Numbered from the stretch's first letter, positions 24,721 to 33,431 are shown. The stretch is 40,619 nucleotides of DNA from an uncultured Lachnospiraceae bacterium (GCA_947178145.1 CAMWXE010000047.1:1-40619); one strand, 5' to 3'. Notes: generated by a model not told the origin, from the sequence alone. Numbers and translations are program-made.

Positions 24721-26196
24721 TCACGAAATCTCAGGAAACAGCTCTTTGACAGTCGGATAGATCCGGGCAAACTTGCGATAGCGCTCCTCGTAGCGGGCCG
24801 CAAGCTCCTTGTCGGGCTCCACGCTGTCGACCACCTTGACAAGCTTTGCAGCTGCCTCCTCCACGGTAGCGTACTCACCGCACGCAACTGCCGCAAGGAC
24901 AGCCCCGCCGTAACCTGGTCCCTCCTCGCTCTCGATGATGTCGAGACGAATATTCAGCACATTTGCAAAGATCTTTTTCCAGAGCGGGCTCTTTGCGCCG
25001 CCGCCGCAGATTTTGGACGACTGTATGTCGATGCCAAGACTCTTTGCCACCTCAAAAGAATCCCGGATGGCAAATGCAACGCCCTCGAGCACTGCCTGAT
25101 ACAAGTCTGCCCTCGTCGAATCCATTGTCATTCCGATAAAGGTGCCGCGCGCATTGGCATCATTGTGCGGAGAACGCTCTCCCATCAGATACGGCAGGAA
25201 ATAGACATGATTCTTTCCAAGCCTGTCGTCTGTTATCGCCGCCTGTTCCTTGCCAAATTCCGTGGTCTGCATGATTTCCTCCATCCACCACTTGTTGCAG
25301 GAAGCAGCGCTCAGCATGCATCCCATCAGATGATATTTGCCGTCCGCGTGCGCGAAGGAATGGAGCGCGTTATTACTGTCAACGCCAAAGTGTTTGCTGG
25401 ATATAAAGATTGTCCCGCTTGTTCCGAGAGAAATGTTGCACATTCCGTCTCCGACTGTGCCGGTTCCGATTGCCGCTGCCGCATTGTCGCCTGCTCCCGC
25501 TGCCACCTTCACATGTTCCGGCAGTCCAAGCTCCGCTGCCACTTGCGGCTTCAATGTCCCCACAACTTCATAGCTCTCATAAATCGTTGCAAGCTGTGAC
25601 TCGTCCACTCCACAGATTTCCATCATCTCGCGCGACCAGCATTTGTGCTCCACATCAAAGAGAAGCATACCTGACGCATCGGACACATCCGTGCAGAAGC
25701 TTCCGGTAAGCATGTAGGCAATGTAATCTTTCGGAAGCATTATTTTGCTTATCCTCGCAAAGTTCTCTGGCTCGTTGTTTCTCACCCACAGAATCTTTGG
25801 CGCTGTAAATCCTGTAAACGCGATATTGGCAGTGTACTTTGACAGTTTCTCTTTTCCGATTTCGTTGTTGAGATAGTCTGTCTCCTCCTGTGTCCTGCCA
25901 TCATTCCACAGAATTGCCGGCCGAATCACATTGTCATCTTTGTCCAAAATCACCAGTCCATGCATCTGACCGCCAAAGCTGATGCCGGCAACCTGTGACT
26001 TGTCACAGTCCTTTGTCAGTTCCTTCAGACCTTCCATCACCGCACTCCACCAATCCTCCGGCTTCTGCTCGCTCCATCCGGGATGTGGGAAATACAGGGG
26101 ATACTCCTTTGAGACAACATTCACAATCCGGCCGTCTCCCTCCATTAACAGAAGTTTTACTGCCGATGTTCCAAGGTCTACTCCTACATAATACAT
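24721..26196 (-). CDS. xylB: Xylulokinase
   Basis: A 491-residue FGGY sugar kinase that phosphorylates D-xylulose to xylulose 5-phosphate. The N-terminal ATP-binding strand is VGVDLGTSAVKLLL. GQMHGLVILD (residues ~76-85) and AFTGFTAPKILWVR are XylB hallmarks, with a catalytic Asp expected in LPKDYIAYMLTG / TDVSDASG. The C-terminal FGGY-type motif reads ICGGGAKSPLWKKIFANV, followed by GGAVLAAVACGEY. The ATG at 26196 follows a GGAGG site. No xylA or xylose transporter lies nearby. The long leader upstream has paired dyads and a terminator-like hairpin, so expression is probably regulated. Confidence 0.92.
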   Translation of the reverse strand: MYYVGVDLGTSAVKLLLMEGDGRIVNVVSKEYPLYFPHPGWSEQKPEDWWSAVMEGLKELTKDCDKSQVAGISFGGQMHGLVILDKDDNVIRPAILWNDGRTQEETDYLNNEIGKEKLSKYTANIAFTGFTAPKILWVRNNEPENFARISKIMLPKDYIAYMLTGSFCTDVSDASGMLLFDVEHKCWSREMMEICGVDESQLATIYESYEVVGTLKPQVAAELGLPEHVKVAAGAGDNAAAAIGTGTVGDGMCNISLGTSGTIFISSKHFGVDSNNALHSFAHADGKYHLMGCMLSAASCNKWWMEEIMQTTEFGKEQAAITDDRLGKNHVYFLPYLMGERSPHNDANARGTFIGMTMDSTRADLYQAVLEGVAFAIRDSFEVAKSLGIDIQSSKICGGGAKSPLWKKIFANVLNIRLDIIESEEGPGYGGAVLAAVACGEYATVEEAAAKLVKVVDSVEPDKELAARYEERYRKFARIYPTVKELFPEIS

Positions 26197-26271
26197 AAAA
26201 ATACCTCCATTCGTCTGTCAAAAATTTCTGCACTCTGCTATGTGCTCGAGCACGCAACTTCTTAAAAAGAA

Positions 26272-26327
26272 ATCGCTATGTGGCATTTTGCGCCGCTTTT
26301 GCCTGCACTACTGTGCTACATAGCGAT
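26272..26327 (-). terminator. Terminator-like hairpin in the xylB leader
   Basis: ATCGCTATGT (26272-26281) and its exact complement (26318-26327), extended to 14 pairs with one G-T mismatch, enclose a 28-base loop. On the minus strand the stem is followed by TTTCTTTTT. It lies between the candidate xylB promoter and xylB, so it may be an attenuator; alternatively it ends read-through from glmS. Confidence 0.6.
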
Positions 26328-26342
26328 ATCTCGCACCGATAC

Positions 26343-26390
26343 AGTATAGTATACAAGTTTTTCTCTCATTTTTCATGGTATAAACTATAC
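26343..26390 (-). promoter_or_regulatory. Candidate xylB promoter with two GTATA dyads
   Basis: Two overlapping TATACT -10 candidates (minus strand, 26343-26353) sit inside the perfect dyad GTATAGTATAC (26344-26354). A second dyad, GTATAAACTATAC (26378-26390), lies where the -35/upstream region would be. The -35 itself is weak, suggesting an activated or repressed promoter with two operator copies about 35 bases apart. Confidence 0.45.
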
Positions 26391-26417
26391 TAAATTTACC
26401 TTTAAAATTTGTATAAA

Positions 26418-26452
26418 GTCACACTTGCGCCATCGAGTGACGCAAAAGTGAC
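26418..26452 (-). terminator. Probable terminator of glmS
   Basis: Imperfect 15-base arms (GTCAC..TTGCG.CA) around a short loop lie about 70 bases past the glmS stop. On the minus strand the stem is followed by TTTAT and further AT-rich sequence, a weak U-tract. Confidence 0.5.
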
Positions 26453-26519
26453 TGATAACAAAACATACACATTTTCCGCGACATGAATTCCCACACTCCT
26501 TTTTTCACTCGTGTTTCAG

Positions 26520-28361
26520 CTATTCCACGGTCACGACCTTTGCCAGATTGCGCGGCTTGTCGACATCAAGACCCTTATCCCTCGACACATAGAACGCTGT
26601 CAGCTGCAGTGCGACGACTGCCGGAAATACCATCAGTTCATCGCGAAGCGCCGGGAGGCGGTAAACCCTTTCCCACTGTTCTGGGTTCTCCAGTTCCACA
26701 TCCTCCCTCGCAAACACGTACACCTTCGCTCCCCTCGCCTTTACTTCCAGTGCGTTTGAGAGCTCCTTTGCAATGACTTTTCTCTGTGTGACGAGCGTGA
26801 TCACCGGCGTCCGATCTGTTACCAGCGCGATTGTTCCATGTTTTAGCTCCCCCGATGCATACGCCTCTGAATGGATATAAGAAATCTCCTTCAGCTTTAG
26901 CGATCCCTCCAAAAGTGCTGTGTAATCCTGCCCCCTGCCCATCATAAACACATCCTTCGCGTCCATGATGCAGTGTGCCAGCTCACGAAACACCTTTTTG
27001 TCCGATAGAATCCTTTCAATGGATGATGGCACTGTGACCAATTCCCTGAGAAACGCCTTCGTCTGCTCTGCTGTATACACACCCCGCACATACGCCATCC
27101 GGCAGATCAGCATATAGAGTGCCGCGATCTGCGTCGTGTACGCCTTTGTGCTCGCCACCGCAATCTCCGGACCTGCGTTTGTGTAGAGCACATACTCGCT
27201 CTCACGTGCAATGGCAGACCCCTTGACATTGACAATCGATAGATTCCCCGCACCTCTGCGTTTCGCATATTTGAGCGCCTCGAGGGTATCAATCGTCTCA
27301 CCCGACTGCGAGATTGCAATGACAAGGGTGCGGTCGTCGACCACTGGTTCATTGTAGATAAACTCCGAAGCCAGCTCCACTGTGACTGGAATCTTTAGCA
27401 GTGGCTGCATCAGTGCTTTTGCGGCCAGCCCTGCATGCATCGCCGTCCCGCAGCCGATGATTGTGACCTTTTCGTATTTGTCAAGCAGCCAGTCCGGGAT
27501 ATTGTCGACACTGAGATCCGGCATACCGTCTTTACACCGGCACAGAATGGTCTCCTGTATCACCTCTGGCTGCTCTGCAATCTCCTTTTCCATGAAAAAC
27601 TCGTAACCGTTCTTGCCATTTCCGCCAAGCTGCCAGTCGACACGCAGATAATCCGGCTCTACTTTCCCATCCTTCCTGTCAAGCATCGTAATCCTGCCTG
27701 GTTCCAGTATTGTGAGGGTGTCTTCCGGTACTACAAAATACTCGGACACATACTCAGACAACGCTGTCACGTCCGACGCAAGAAACGCCTCCCTGCGGTC
27801 CTTTCCCACACCAGCTATTATCGGACTGACATTTCGTATCGCAAAAATTTTGTCAGGGATATCGGCAAAAAGAATTCCAAGCGCAAAGGTTCCCTTCAGC
27901 ATCTGAACTACCTTTCTGATAACGGCTTTTGCGTCATTTTCATAAAATTTATCCAGAAGCGCCGCCACAACCTCTGTGTCTGTCTGGGAATCCAGCTTTT
28001 GTGCCAAATCGTATTTCGCAGTGAGCTCCTGATAATTCTCAATGATACCATTATGAACGACTGTCACCCTGCCGCAGGTGTGAGGATGGGCGTTTTCATT
28101 TGTCACGCCGCCATGCGTTGCCCATCTGGTATGTCCGATGCCGCTGATGGCCGCGCTCTTCCCGTCTGGGGCATTTTGCTTCTCGCACAGTGCGCGGAGC
28201 TTTGCCACCTTGCCCGCGCGCTTCATGACCTGGATCCGCCCGTCATCGCACACAAGCGCCATCCCCGCACTGTCATATCCGCGGTACTCGAGTGTCTCGA
28301 GCGCCTTCAGGATCACACTCTGCACATCCCTATGTCCTGTATAACCAATAATTCCACACAT
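26520..28361 (-). CDS. glmS: Glutamine-fructose-6-phosphate aminotransferase (isomerizing)
   Basis: A 613-residue enzyme that makes glucosamine 6-phosphate, the first step toward UDP-GlcNAc and the cell wall. The start at 28361 places the catalytic Cys at position 2 (MCGIIGYTGHRDVQ), as the glutaminase domain requires; a longer upstream reading is excluded. GYDSAGMAL and HTRWATHGGVTNENAHPH belong to the glutaminase half. The second half has two SIS domains (GCGTAMHAGLAAK, ISQSGETIDTLEAL, IAVASTKAYTTQ) and ends with KPRNLAKVVTVE, the conserved C-terminus. A GAGGAG site precedes the ATG. A glmS ribozyme lies in the leader, 136 bases before the start. Confidence 0.97.
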   Translation of the reverse strand: MCGIIGYTGHRDVQSVILKALETLEYRGYDSAGMALVCDDGRIQVMKRAGKVAKLRALCEKQNAPDGKSAAISGIGHTRWATHGGVTNENAHPHTCGRVTVVHNGIIENYQELTAKYDLAQKLDSQTDTEVVAALLDKFYENDAKAVIRKVVQMLKGTFALGILFADIPDKIFAIRNVSPIIAGVGKDRREAFLASDVTALSEYVSEYFVVPEDTLTILEPGRITMLDRKDGKVEPDYLRVDWQLGGNGKNGYEFFMEKEIAEQPEVIQETILCRCKDGMPDLSVDNIPDWLLDKYEKVTIIGCGTAMHAGLAAKALMQPLLKIPVTVELASEFIYNEPVVDDRTLVIAISQSGETIDTLEALKYAKRRGAGNLSIVNVKGSAIARESEYVLYTNAGPEIAVASTKAYTTQIAALYMLICRMAYVRGVYTAEQTKAFLRELVTVPSSIERILSDKKVFRELAHCIMDAKDVFMMGRGQDYTALLEGSLKLKEISYIHSEAYASGELKHGTIALVTDRTPVITLVTQRKVIAKELSNALEVKARGAKVYVFAREDVELENPEQWERVYRLPALRDELMVFPAVVALQLTAFYVSRDKGLDVDKPRNLAKVVTVE

Positions 28362-28497
28362 AATAATCTCCTCATCTTTAGACTCTGTCATGAATTGCAA
28401 AAATCAGCACTCTCTGTACAGCTTCTAATTTTCTATCCTATTACTCTTTATTCTATAAGTATTCAAAACAAACGCAAATAATTATCATACTTCCATT

Positions 28498-28683
28498 TGT
28501 GAAGCTGTTGCCTCCTTGTATCGTATTTGTTTTGCAGTTACCCGCATATTTGTCGATACATCACGCACCAGAGGCTGTGCGAAAGGGCATCCGCCGAATG
28601 TTCGATCACCCTTTTCCTCGTCAACCTGTCGTATTTTATCGTCAATTCAATTTTGCGAAATCAGACAACAGGTACATGGCGCT
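28498..28683 (-). ncRNA. glmS ribozyme/riboswitch
   Basis: On the minus strand the leader carries the glmS ribozyme core: the cleavage site A|GCGCC (between 28683 and 28682), then GTTGACGAGG and, further on, CGGCGGATGCCC, each closely matching the Bacillus subtilis glmS ribozyme in order and spacing. The 3' part (CAAGGAGG...CAACAGCTT) would form the distal P4-type helix. Glucosamine 6-phosphate bound by this RNA drives self-cleavage and lowers glmS expression. About 136 bases separate it from the glmS start codon. Confidence 0.93.
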
Positions 28684-28742
28684 AGACGGGAAATCCTATG
28701 TCGTGGAATCAATGTGCATATCAATTTTCAAGGTACATGGAT

Positions 28743-28771
28743 ATTTTGCCACTATTTGGTCGGTATGGCAA
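28743..28771 (-). promoter_or_regulatory. glmS promoter
   Basis: On the minus strand TTGCCA (28766-28771), 17 bases, CAAAAT (28743-28748). Transcription would start about 55 bases before the ribozyme cleavage site, leaving a short 5' fragment as in other glmS leaders. Confidence 0.65.
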
Positions 28772-28812
28772 GTATTTTTTCATGGATTCTCAGGCGCGGC
28801 TGCCGTTCATGC

Positions 28813-28840
28813 AAAAACCTCCGGCTTCCCGGAGGTTTTT
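28813..28840. terminator. Symmetric intrinsic terminator between ackA and glmS
   Basis: AAAAACCTCCGG and its exact complement CCGGAGGTTTTT enclose a 4-base loop, so both strands have a T-run after the stem. It most likely ends ackA transcription on the minus strand, although it lies ~190 bases past the ackA stop because a repeat element sits between. Confidence 0.9.
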
Positions 28841-28848
28841 CTATGATA

Positions 28849-29022
28849 AGGAACTATAGAAAAATAAGTGACACATCTTGACTTGTCTATTTCTCCGATA
28901 TCAAATTGCTAAAGCAATTGCACAAAAAGCCTCGCCGCAGCCCACTACGCCTACGTTTTTTGTACTGCACTCTCGAAGAAATATCCTGCGCAATCTGTAT
29001 CACTTATTTTCCTACAGTTCCT
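28849..29022. mobile_element. MITE-like element, 174 bp with 27-bp imperfect terminal inverted repeats
   Basis: The left end AGGAACTATAGAAAAATAAG... (28849-28875) and the right end (28996-29022, ending CTACAGTTCCT) match as inverted repeats at 24 of 27 positions. The interior has no coding frame of note. It begins 5 bases after the ackA stop and separates ackA from its terminator, as expected for a small non-autonomous insertion. I see no clear target-site duplication. A purely regulatory hairpin is an alternative, though the arms are far apart (120 bases). Confidence 0.6.
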
Positions 29023-29027
29023 AAATC

Positions 29028-30221
29028 TTATTTAACAAGCGCCACAGTCTGTCTGGCAATTGCGAGCTCCTCGTTTGTCGGTACGCAGAGAAGTGCAACC
29101 TTGCTCCCGTCTGTAGAAATGACTCTGTCCTCGCCTCTGACATTGTTCTTCTCTGTGTCAATCTCTGTTCCAAGGTACCCTAAGTACTTCGCAATCTCAA
29201 CACGCCCCGTGATATTGTTCTCACCCACTCCGGCTGTAAATGCAATCGCGTCCACACCGTTCATGGCTGCCGCGTAAGCGCCGATGTACTTTGCCACACT
29301 GTAATAAAATGCATCCAGTGTCACTCTGGCAAGCTGACTGCCATCGTTGGCCGCCGCCTCAATATCCCTGAAATCCGACGAAACCTGCGACATACCAAGC
29401 ACGCCGGACTTCTTATTCAGGACATTGTTCATCTCCGCCGGCGTGAGATTCTCCTTCTGACAGATAAAATCACAGATCGCTGGATCAATGCTGCCGGAGC
29501 GCGTACCCATGATAATACCCTCGAGCGGCGTGAGTCCCATCGATGTATCGACACATTTTCCGTGGTCCACTGCAGATACGGAGCCGCCGTTTCCTAAATG
29601 ACACACAATAATCTTTAACGCATCCCTTGTTTTGCCAAGAATTTCTGCTGCCCTTGCAGATACATAATCATGGCTTGTACCATGGAAGCCATAGCGGCGA
29701 ACCTTATATTTCTCGTAATATTCATAAGGGAGTCCGTACAGATACGCTTTCTCAGGCATTGTCTGATGAAATGCGGTGTCAAACACTGCCACCATCGGCA
29801 CATTGGGCATAATCTCCTTGCAGGAGTTGATTCCAATCAAATTTGCCGGATTGTGGAGCGGTGCAAGGTCGTTGCACTCCTCGATTGCCTTCATGACCTC
29901 ATCGTTGATGATTACAGAAGAGGCAAACTTCTCGCCGCCATGCACGACACGGTGTCCGACTGCGTTAATCTCGTCAAGCGACTTGACCACGCCGTGGCTG
30001 GCATCGGTAAGCGCGTCAATCACAAGCTTGACAGCCACTGTGTGATTCGGCATCGGTGTCTCGATTTTCACCTTGTCCCTGCCCGCTGGTGTGTGTGTCA
30101 GTACGCTGCCTTCGATGCCGATGCGCTCACAGAGCCCCTTTGCAAGCACCGCTTCTGTGCCGCTGTCGATCAGCTGGTATTTCAGTGAAGAACTGCCGCA
30201 GTTGATAACTAAAATATTCAT
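29028..30221 (-). CDS. ackA: Acetate kinase
   Basis: A 397-residue enzyme of the ASKHA fold that converts acetyl phosphate plus ADP to acetate plus ATP, the main substrate-level phosphorylation step of fermenting anaerobes. Motifs: [11 protein letters not shown] at the N-terminus, [43 protein letters not shown] and [11 protein letters not shown], with FTAGVGEN near the C-terminus. The ATG at 30221 follows GGAGGG. No pta gene is adjacent in this window. A cre-type box lies upstream, consistent with CcpA control as in other Firmicutes. Confidence 0.97.
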   Translation of the reverse strand: MNILVINCGSSSLKYQLIDSGTEAVLAKGLCERIGIEGSVLTHTPAGRDKVKIETPMPNHTVAVKLVIDALTDASHGVVKSLDEINAVGHRVVHGGEKFASSVIINDEVMKAIEECNDLAPLHNPANLIGINSCKEIMPNVPMVAVFDTAFHQTMPEKAYLYGLPYEYYEKYKVRRYGFHGTSHDYVSARAAEILGKTRDALKIIVCHLGNGGSVSAVDHGKCVDTSMGLTPLEGIIMGTRSGSIDPAICDFICQKENLTPAEMNNVLNKKSGVLGMSQVSSDFRDIEAAANDGSQLARVTLDAFYYSVAKYIGAYAAAMNGVDAIAFTAGVGENNITGRVEIAKYLGYLGTEIDTEKNNVRGEDRVISTDGSKVALLCVPTNEELAIARQTVALVK

Positions 30222-30286
30222 GATAATCCCTCCAAAAAATTTTTCCGTGATACGATATAATCATCATATCCTATTTTCAAGAAAAA

Positions 30287-30300
30287 TGAAAGCGCTTACA
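30287..30300. promoter_or_regulatory. cre site (CcpA box) upstream of ackA
   Basis: TGAAAGCGCTTACA fits the cre consensus TGWAANCGNTNWCA at every position. It lies about 65 bases before the ackA start and next to promoter-like sequence (TTGAAA and TATGAT on the minus strand). In B. subtilis CcpA activates ackA from an upstream cre; the placement here suggests the same. Confidence 0.8.
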
Positions 30301-30370
30301 TCAAAGTTTTTTGCACTTTTTTTGACACATTTTCATCCATCGCTCCTCCCTCTGCAATGGCCTGTAACGA

Positions 30371-31810
30371 TTAATACGCTCTGCCCCAGTAAACCATTTT
30401 CTTCGCCGGTTTCCCGCAGCACACGCAGGCGTCGCTCAGCTGCTCCTGCTCAAACGGCATACAGCGGCTTGTCGCTGCCAGCTCGTCCTTGATCTTGTCC
30501 TCACATGCGCGCTCACCACACCACATTGCCTTGACAAAACCCGGCTTGTTGTTGATGATATCACAGAAGTCCTCCCAGGAAGCTGCACTGTAAATATGCG
30601 TTTCCAGATGCTTCTTTGCCGTCTCGTACATGTCGGCCTGAATCGTGTCAAGAAGCTCAGCTGCCTTTGTCTCAACCTCATCGAGGCTGACTTCAATCTT
30701 TTCCCTTGTGTCACGGCGCACAAAGACGCACTTGTTGTATTCGATATCTTTTGGTCCGATCTCGATTCTGAAAGGAACGCCGCGCATCTCACACTCGCTG
30801 AACTTCCAGCCTGGACTCTTGTCCGAATCATCGACTTTCACGCGGAATCCTTTTTCCAGCAGACGGCTTCTGAGTTCATACGCCTTGTCAAGCACACCCT
30901 CTTTCTTCTGCTGGATTGGAACAACCATAATCTGTGTTGGAGCCACCTTAGGCGGAAGCTTCAAGCCGGAATCATCGCCGTGTACCATAATCACTGCACC
31001 GATAATGCGGGTGGACAGTCCCCATGATGTCTGGTGGCAGTATTTTAATGTATTATCCCTGTCTGTAAACTGAATACCAAACGCCCTTGCAAAACCGTCT
31101 CCGAAATTGTGGCTTGTGCCTGACTGCAGTGCCTTGCCGTCGTGCATCAGCGCCTCTATTGTATAGGTCGCCTCAGCGCCGGCAAATTTCTCCTTCTCCG
31201 TCTTCTGCCCCTTCACGACAGGGATTGCAAGCACATCCCTCACAAAATCAGCGTAGACATTCAGCATCTGAATCGTTCTCTCCTCTGCCTCCTCCGCCGT
31301 CGCGTGTGCGGTGTGTCCCTCCTGCCACAAAAATTCGCGGCTTCTCAGGAACGGACGCGTCGTCTTCTCCCAGCGCACTACAGAACACCACTGGTTATAC
31401 ACCTTTGGCAAATCCCTGTAGGACTGTATCTCGTTTTTATAAAAATCACAGAAAAGCGTCTCTGATGTCGGACGCACACACAGCCTTTCCTGCAGGGGTT
31501 CGAGACCTCCATGCGTCACCCACGCAACCTCCGGCGCAAATCCCTCGACATGGTCCTTCTCCTTCTCCAGAAGGCTCTCCGGTATAAACATTGGCATATA
31601 CACATTCTCTACGCCAGTCTTCTTGAACGCATCGTCGAGCTGACGCTGGATCTGCTCCCAGATTGCGTATCCTGCGGGTTTGATAATCATACAACCCTTC
31701 ACGCTCGAATAGTCACACAGCTCCGCTTTCTTCACTACGTCTGTGTACCACTGCGCGAAATCCTCTTCCATGGAGGTAATCGCCTCTACTAATTTCTTGT
31801 CGTTTGCCAT
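30371..31810 (-). CDS. proS: Prolyl-tRNA synthetase, archaeal/eukaryal-like type
   Basis: A 479-residue class II synthetase charging tRNA-Pro. Class II motif 2 reads [25 protein letters not shown] (cut here by the editing-free short architecture), preceded by [23 protein letters not shown]. The C-terminal extension has a Cys-rich zinc-type site ([11 protein letters not shown] ... [10 protein letters not shown]) and ends in a conserved Tyr (WGRAY), the mark of the ProS type 3 (archaeal/eukaryal) class that lacks the large bacterial insertion domain. The T-box leader upstream with a CCU specifier supports the assignment independently. Confidence 0.96.
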   Translation of the reverse strand: MANDKKLVEAITSMEEDFAQWYTDVVKKAELCDYSSVKGCMIIKPAGYAIWEQIQRQLDDAFKKTGVENVYMPMFIPESLLEKEKDHVEGFAPEVAWVTHGGLEPLQERLCVRPTSETLFCDFYKNEIQSYRDLPKVYNQWCSVVRWEKTTRPFLRSREFLWQEGHTAHATAEEAEERTIQMLNVYADFVRDVLAIPVVKGQKTEKEKFAGAEATYTIEALMHDGKALQSGTSHNFGDGFARAFGIQFTDRDNTLKYCHQTSWGLSTRIIGAVIMVHGDDSGLKLPPKVAPTQIMVVPIQQKKEGVLDKAYELRSRLLEKGFRVKVDDSDKSPGWKFSECEMRGVPFRIEIGPKDIEYNKCVFVRRDTREKIEVSLDEVETKAAELLDTIQADMYETAKKHLETHIYSAASWEDFCDIINNKPGFVKAMWCGERACEDKIKDELAATSRCMPFEQEQLSDACVCCGKPAKKMVYWGRAY

Positions 31811-31833
31811 CGTTTTATCATCCTTTCTTCTAA

Positions 31834-32060
31834 CTCAAACAGGGTGGCATCACCGCACGTTGTCCCATATAGGGGCCTTACATGCGGCGTTACCACCCTG
31901 ATTTCTCTCATCCTACCGTTATCGCCGGTGCTGCGCTGTATTTCACATAACAGTATGCTCATACAGGACTCCAAGGCAGGTTCCAAAGCTTGTCCTTAAA
32001 AATCTCACACCAGATGATTTTCTCTCTGAAAAGTTTCAACTCTGTACTAACCCTTTTCCA
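31834..32060 (-). promoter_or_regulatory. T-box leader of proS, specifier CCU (Pro)
   Basis: On the minus strand, the order is: a Stem I region with AGAGAGAAAATCATCTGG and TGGTGTGAGA; GGAACCTGCCTTGGAGT, where the CCU specifier (31978-31980) precedes the usual GCCUUGGAGU; and the T-box AGGGTGGTAACGCCG (31885-31899). The bulge TGGT would pair with the NCCA end of uncharged tRNA-Pro (discriminator A). The 3' side CGGTGATGCCACCCT can pair fully with the T-box. I see no strong U-tract after it, so control by termination or by another output is unresolved. Confidence 0.88.
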
Positions 32061-32092
32061 CGTCATGACATTATGAATTCGATATAAAACAC

Positions 32093-32121
32093 ATTCTAAA
32101 CCTGCAAAACTGTTTTGTCAA
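32093..32121 (-). promoter_or_regulatory. proS promoter
   Basis: On the minus strand TTGACA (32116-32121), 17 bases, TAGAAT (32093-32098). The -35 begins just beyond the stop codon of the upstream gene. The start of transcription would fall near 32086, at the head of the T-box leader. Confidence 0.85.
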
Positions 32122-32125
32122 GACC

Positions 32126-32410
32126 TTACAGCTCATCCGCAATCGCCGCTGACGATACAAATGTCCCGACTACGGAAAGCACAACGGCCAATATGATAAT
32201 CAGCATACCGCCCATCAGAAGGATCATGGCTCCGCCGCCGTTGTCCTCCGCGCTTCCCTCCTGCGGTGTCTGTTCCTCCACCACATTTTCCACGTTTGTC
32301 TCAGCAGCCTGTGCCGTAAATGCACCAAATGAAAATACTGAAATGAACACCCCTAACACCATAGCAAGCATCAGCTTCCATATCCTGCAAACATGATTCT
32401 GTTTTGTCAT
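32126..32410 (-). CDS. Small secreted/membrane-anchored protein of unknown function
   Basis: A 94-residue protein. The start at 32410 is favoured by an AAGGTGG site; residues ~10-35 are a signal peptide or N-terminal membrane anchor ending in a plausible AQA-A cleavage site. A short acidic segment rich in Glu and Gln follows (~36-58), then GGGAMILLMGGMLIIILAVVLSVVGTFV, a C-terminal membrane helix. Such tiny Glu-linker plus Gly-rich helix proteins are not a family I can name. It has its own extended -10 promoter. The proS promoter starts immediately after its stop. Confidence 0.7.
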   Translation of the reverse strand: MTKQNHVCRIWKLMLAMVLGVFISVFSFGAFTAQAAETNVENVVEEQTPQEGSAEDNGGGAMILLMGGMLIIILAVVLSVVGTFVSSAAIADEL

Positions 32411-32478
32411 TAATTCCACCTTCCCCATTTCTTTACAATTCAACCTGCGCCATTCAAAGGAGCATTAAGTCTAGCGAC

Positions 32479-32487
32479 ATTATAACA
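32479..32487 (-). promoter_or_regulatory. Extended -10 promoter of the small membrane protein gene
   Basis: On the minus strand TGTTATAAT, an extended -10 with perfect TATAAT at 32479-32484, about 70 bases before the start codon. The -35 is poor. Confidence 0.55.
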
Positions 32488-32572
32488 CACCATTTTGAAA
32501 AAGGGAATTATTTTCATAAATTTTCTCCCAAATATTCGATGTCTCGGGTAACAGTCCACACAATACATCCGG

Positions 32573-33385
32573 CTAAAGCGTCATCTGTTCGCCGCCTCTG
32601 ACTTCCACGAAACGCTCATTATCGACACACAGCCACAAGCTCTGCGCGCACGGATTGTATACAAAAGAACCGTCCGCCGCAAACTGTGCCATTTTCGCCA
32701 CATCCATATAGTCGACAATCTCAATATTGGTCGCGTACCAGATGTCATCTCGTCCGCCAGCCATCCTGCAGAAATCCTCAATCACATTCCAATTGTCATT
32801 ATTGGTAAACTCATAACTGTGCCCCCACACATACATTAAGTACAGGTACTGCTTCTTCTTCAAATCTACGAACTGCTGCCCCAGTTCGAGCAGATTGTGA
32901 TTGTGGTGACATGTGGCTTTCCACTGCAAAAAATTTTCAGGAAGCAGAAACGCGTCCGTATTGCCGACCACCCTGCCGTATCGGATACCAAGACCTGGAA
33001 GCATCTGACAGATTTCCCTGGAGTACGATCCGTTTGGATAGGCCAGTCCACGCACTGGATATCCCATGATCTCCTCAAGTTTCTCCCTGTCCTCCAGAAT
33101 CTCCTGTGCCACACTCGCAAGCGGACACCGCTCGATTGTGGGATGCGAGACCGTATGGCAGGCAACCTCATGTCCTTTGTAGAGCTCCCTGTACTCCGCC
33201 TGCGGTATGCGCACCGGATCGCCCTCCAGACCGCTGTTGACATTAAAAGTCGCCTTGATGCCATATTGGTTAAAAATCTCCACAAGCCGCCTGTCCTCAT
33301 GCTTCCCGTCATCATAGCTCATGGTCAGCACCTTGTGCTTCCCGCCTGGAAAACACACATAGATTTTTTTCCGATTCGTCTTCAT
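32573..33385 (-). CDS. Polysaccharide deacetylase (NodB-fold, CE4 family)
   Basis: A 270-residue protein with the CE4 metal-dependent deacetylase core: TMSYDDG (catalytic/metal Asp pair at 25-26) and the HTVSH metal site (His77, His81), then RGLAYPNGSYS (motif 3 variant of the R-x-P-Y/F-G type) and WGHSYEF (late His motif). There is no signal peptide, so it is probably cytosolic. That is less usual for peptidoglycan deacetylases, and the substrate could be a soluble saccharide. The start is supported by AAAGGAT 9 bases upstream. It is the first of two or three minus-strand genes in this stretch, but its leader has no clear promoter. Confidence 0.88.
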   Translation of the reverse strand: MKTNRKKIYVCFPGGKHKVLTMSYDDGKHEDRRLVEIFNQYGIKATFNVNSGLEGDPVRIPQAEYRELYKGHEVACHTVSHPTIERCPLASVAQEILEDREKLEEIMGYPVRGLAYPNGSYSREICQMLPGLGIRYGRVVGNTDAFLLPENFLQWKATCHHNHNLLELGQQFVDLKKKQYLYLMYVWGHSYEFTNNDNWNVIEDFCRMAGGRDDIWYATNIEIVDYMDVAKMAQFAADGSFVYNPCAQSLWLCVDNERFVEVRGGEQMTL

Positions 33386-33431
33386 TCAAAACACATCCTT
33401 TCTTAATTTCGTATGTTTCCATATGTCTTTT

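Noticed and set aside
26242..26253. Perfect palindrome GTGCTCGAGCAC in the xylB leader
   Set aside because: No second copy or spacing relative to a promoter that would mark an operator; left as incidental.
28499..28881. Plus-strand frames of 115-121 codons upstream of glmS
   Set aside because: They run antisense through the glmS ribozyme and the terminator; the RNA on the other strand explains the sequence.
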